Assembly (NCBI GenBank): GCA_937901105.1
Contig: CALCHD010000028.1
Location: 1 to 5,037, forward strand
Reading direction: 5' to 3'
Length of the DNA stretch: 5,037 nt
DNA from: an uncultured Bacteroidales bacterium
Lineage (GTDB): Bacteria > Bacteroidota > Bacteroidia > Bacteroidales > UBA932
The translations under genes and the position numbers were made by a program. The notes under the pieces were generated by a model. It was not told where the DNA came from, did not search any database, and saw only the letters and a program-made list of their open reading frames with translations. Positions 5,005-5,037 of the stretch are shown piece after piece (positions within the stretch are counted from its first letter, which is position 1; each line of letters opens with the position of its first letter).

Positions 5005-5037
5005 TTATTTCTTCAAGATATTACTCAAAACACTTAT
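5005..5037 (-). CDS. Possible C-terminal end of a leftward gene (partial)
   Basis: On the minus strand one frame enters from the window edge as ISVLSNILKK and stops at TAA (5007-5005), 15 bp before the possible leftward terminator. The other two minus frames stop sooner. Ten residues are too few to identify a family; the main support is the stop codon followed by a hairpin. Confidence 0.2.
   Translation of the reverse strand: MSVLSNILKK

Noticed and set aside
1..5037. A new defence system, CRISPR array, toxin-antitoxin pair or insertion sequence
   Set aside because: No repeats with regular spacers, transposase or integrase motifs, or effector domains are seen on either strand; the window is mainly core genes with one disturbed end and a possible island edge.

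Overview
The window reads as a stretch of a Bacteroidales-type chromosome, probably gut- or rumen-associated; genus is not resolved. This rests on the protein families (a glycine-lipid GNAT acyltransferase of the GlsB type, a Bacteroidetes-style MiaB, a DUF695 protein), on several TAnnTTTG promoter elements, one with TTTG 19 nt upstream (the Bacteroidetes sigma-ABfr pattern), on the absence of Shine-Dalgarno sequences, and on a tRNA without an encoded CCA end.

Layout, left to right. Positions 1-702 are AT-rich and disturbed. A DUF695 protein of unknown function (98-538) is followed at once by what looks like the decayed C-terminal end of a PlsC/GlsA-like O-acyltransferase (539-702), frameshifted at a run of seven A. 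Four bases further on starts an intact GlsB-like N-acyltransferase (707-1666). Facing it is a leftward two-gene envelope operon: a LEA-2-like lipoprotein (2725-2258) and, two bases later, a secreted SPOR-domain protein (2255-1770). An 85-bp divergent intergenic region carries a perfect TAnnTTTG element on each strand. It leads right into miaB (2811-4181), followed after 40 bp by an OsmC-family gene (4222-4629). The right end holds a consensus promoter, tRNA-Leu(CAA) at 4781-4862, and a strong terminator. After these comes AT-rich sequence with a tandem 10-bp repeat and perhaps the tail of a leftward gene.

Functionally, most genes are core housekeeping or envelope genes. GlsB would make N-acylglycine; its usual O-acyltransferase partner survives here only as a remnant. 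MiaB methylthiolates i6A37 in tRNAs that read UNN codons, and the tRNA-Leu(CAA) 600 bp downstream has the A36-A37 expected of a substrate. I see no defence system, CRISPR array, insertion sequence or clearly new multi-gene system. The most interesting points are the acyltransferase ruin beside glsB, the inverted repeats around the tRNA promoter, and the possible integration site after the tRNA.
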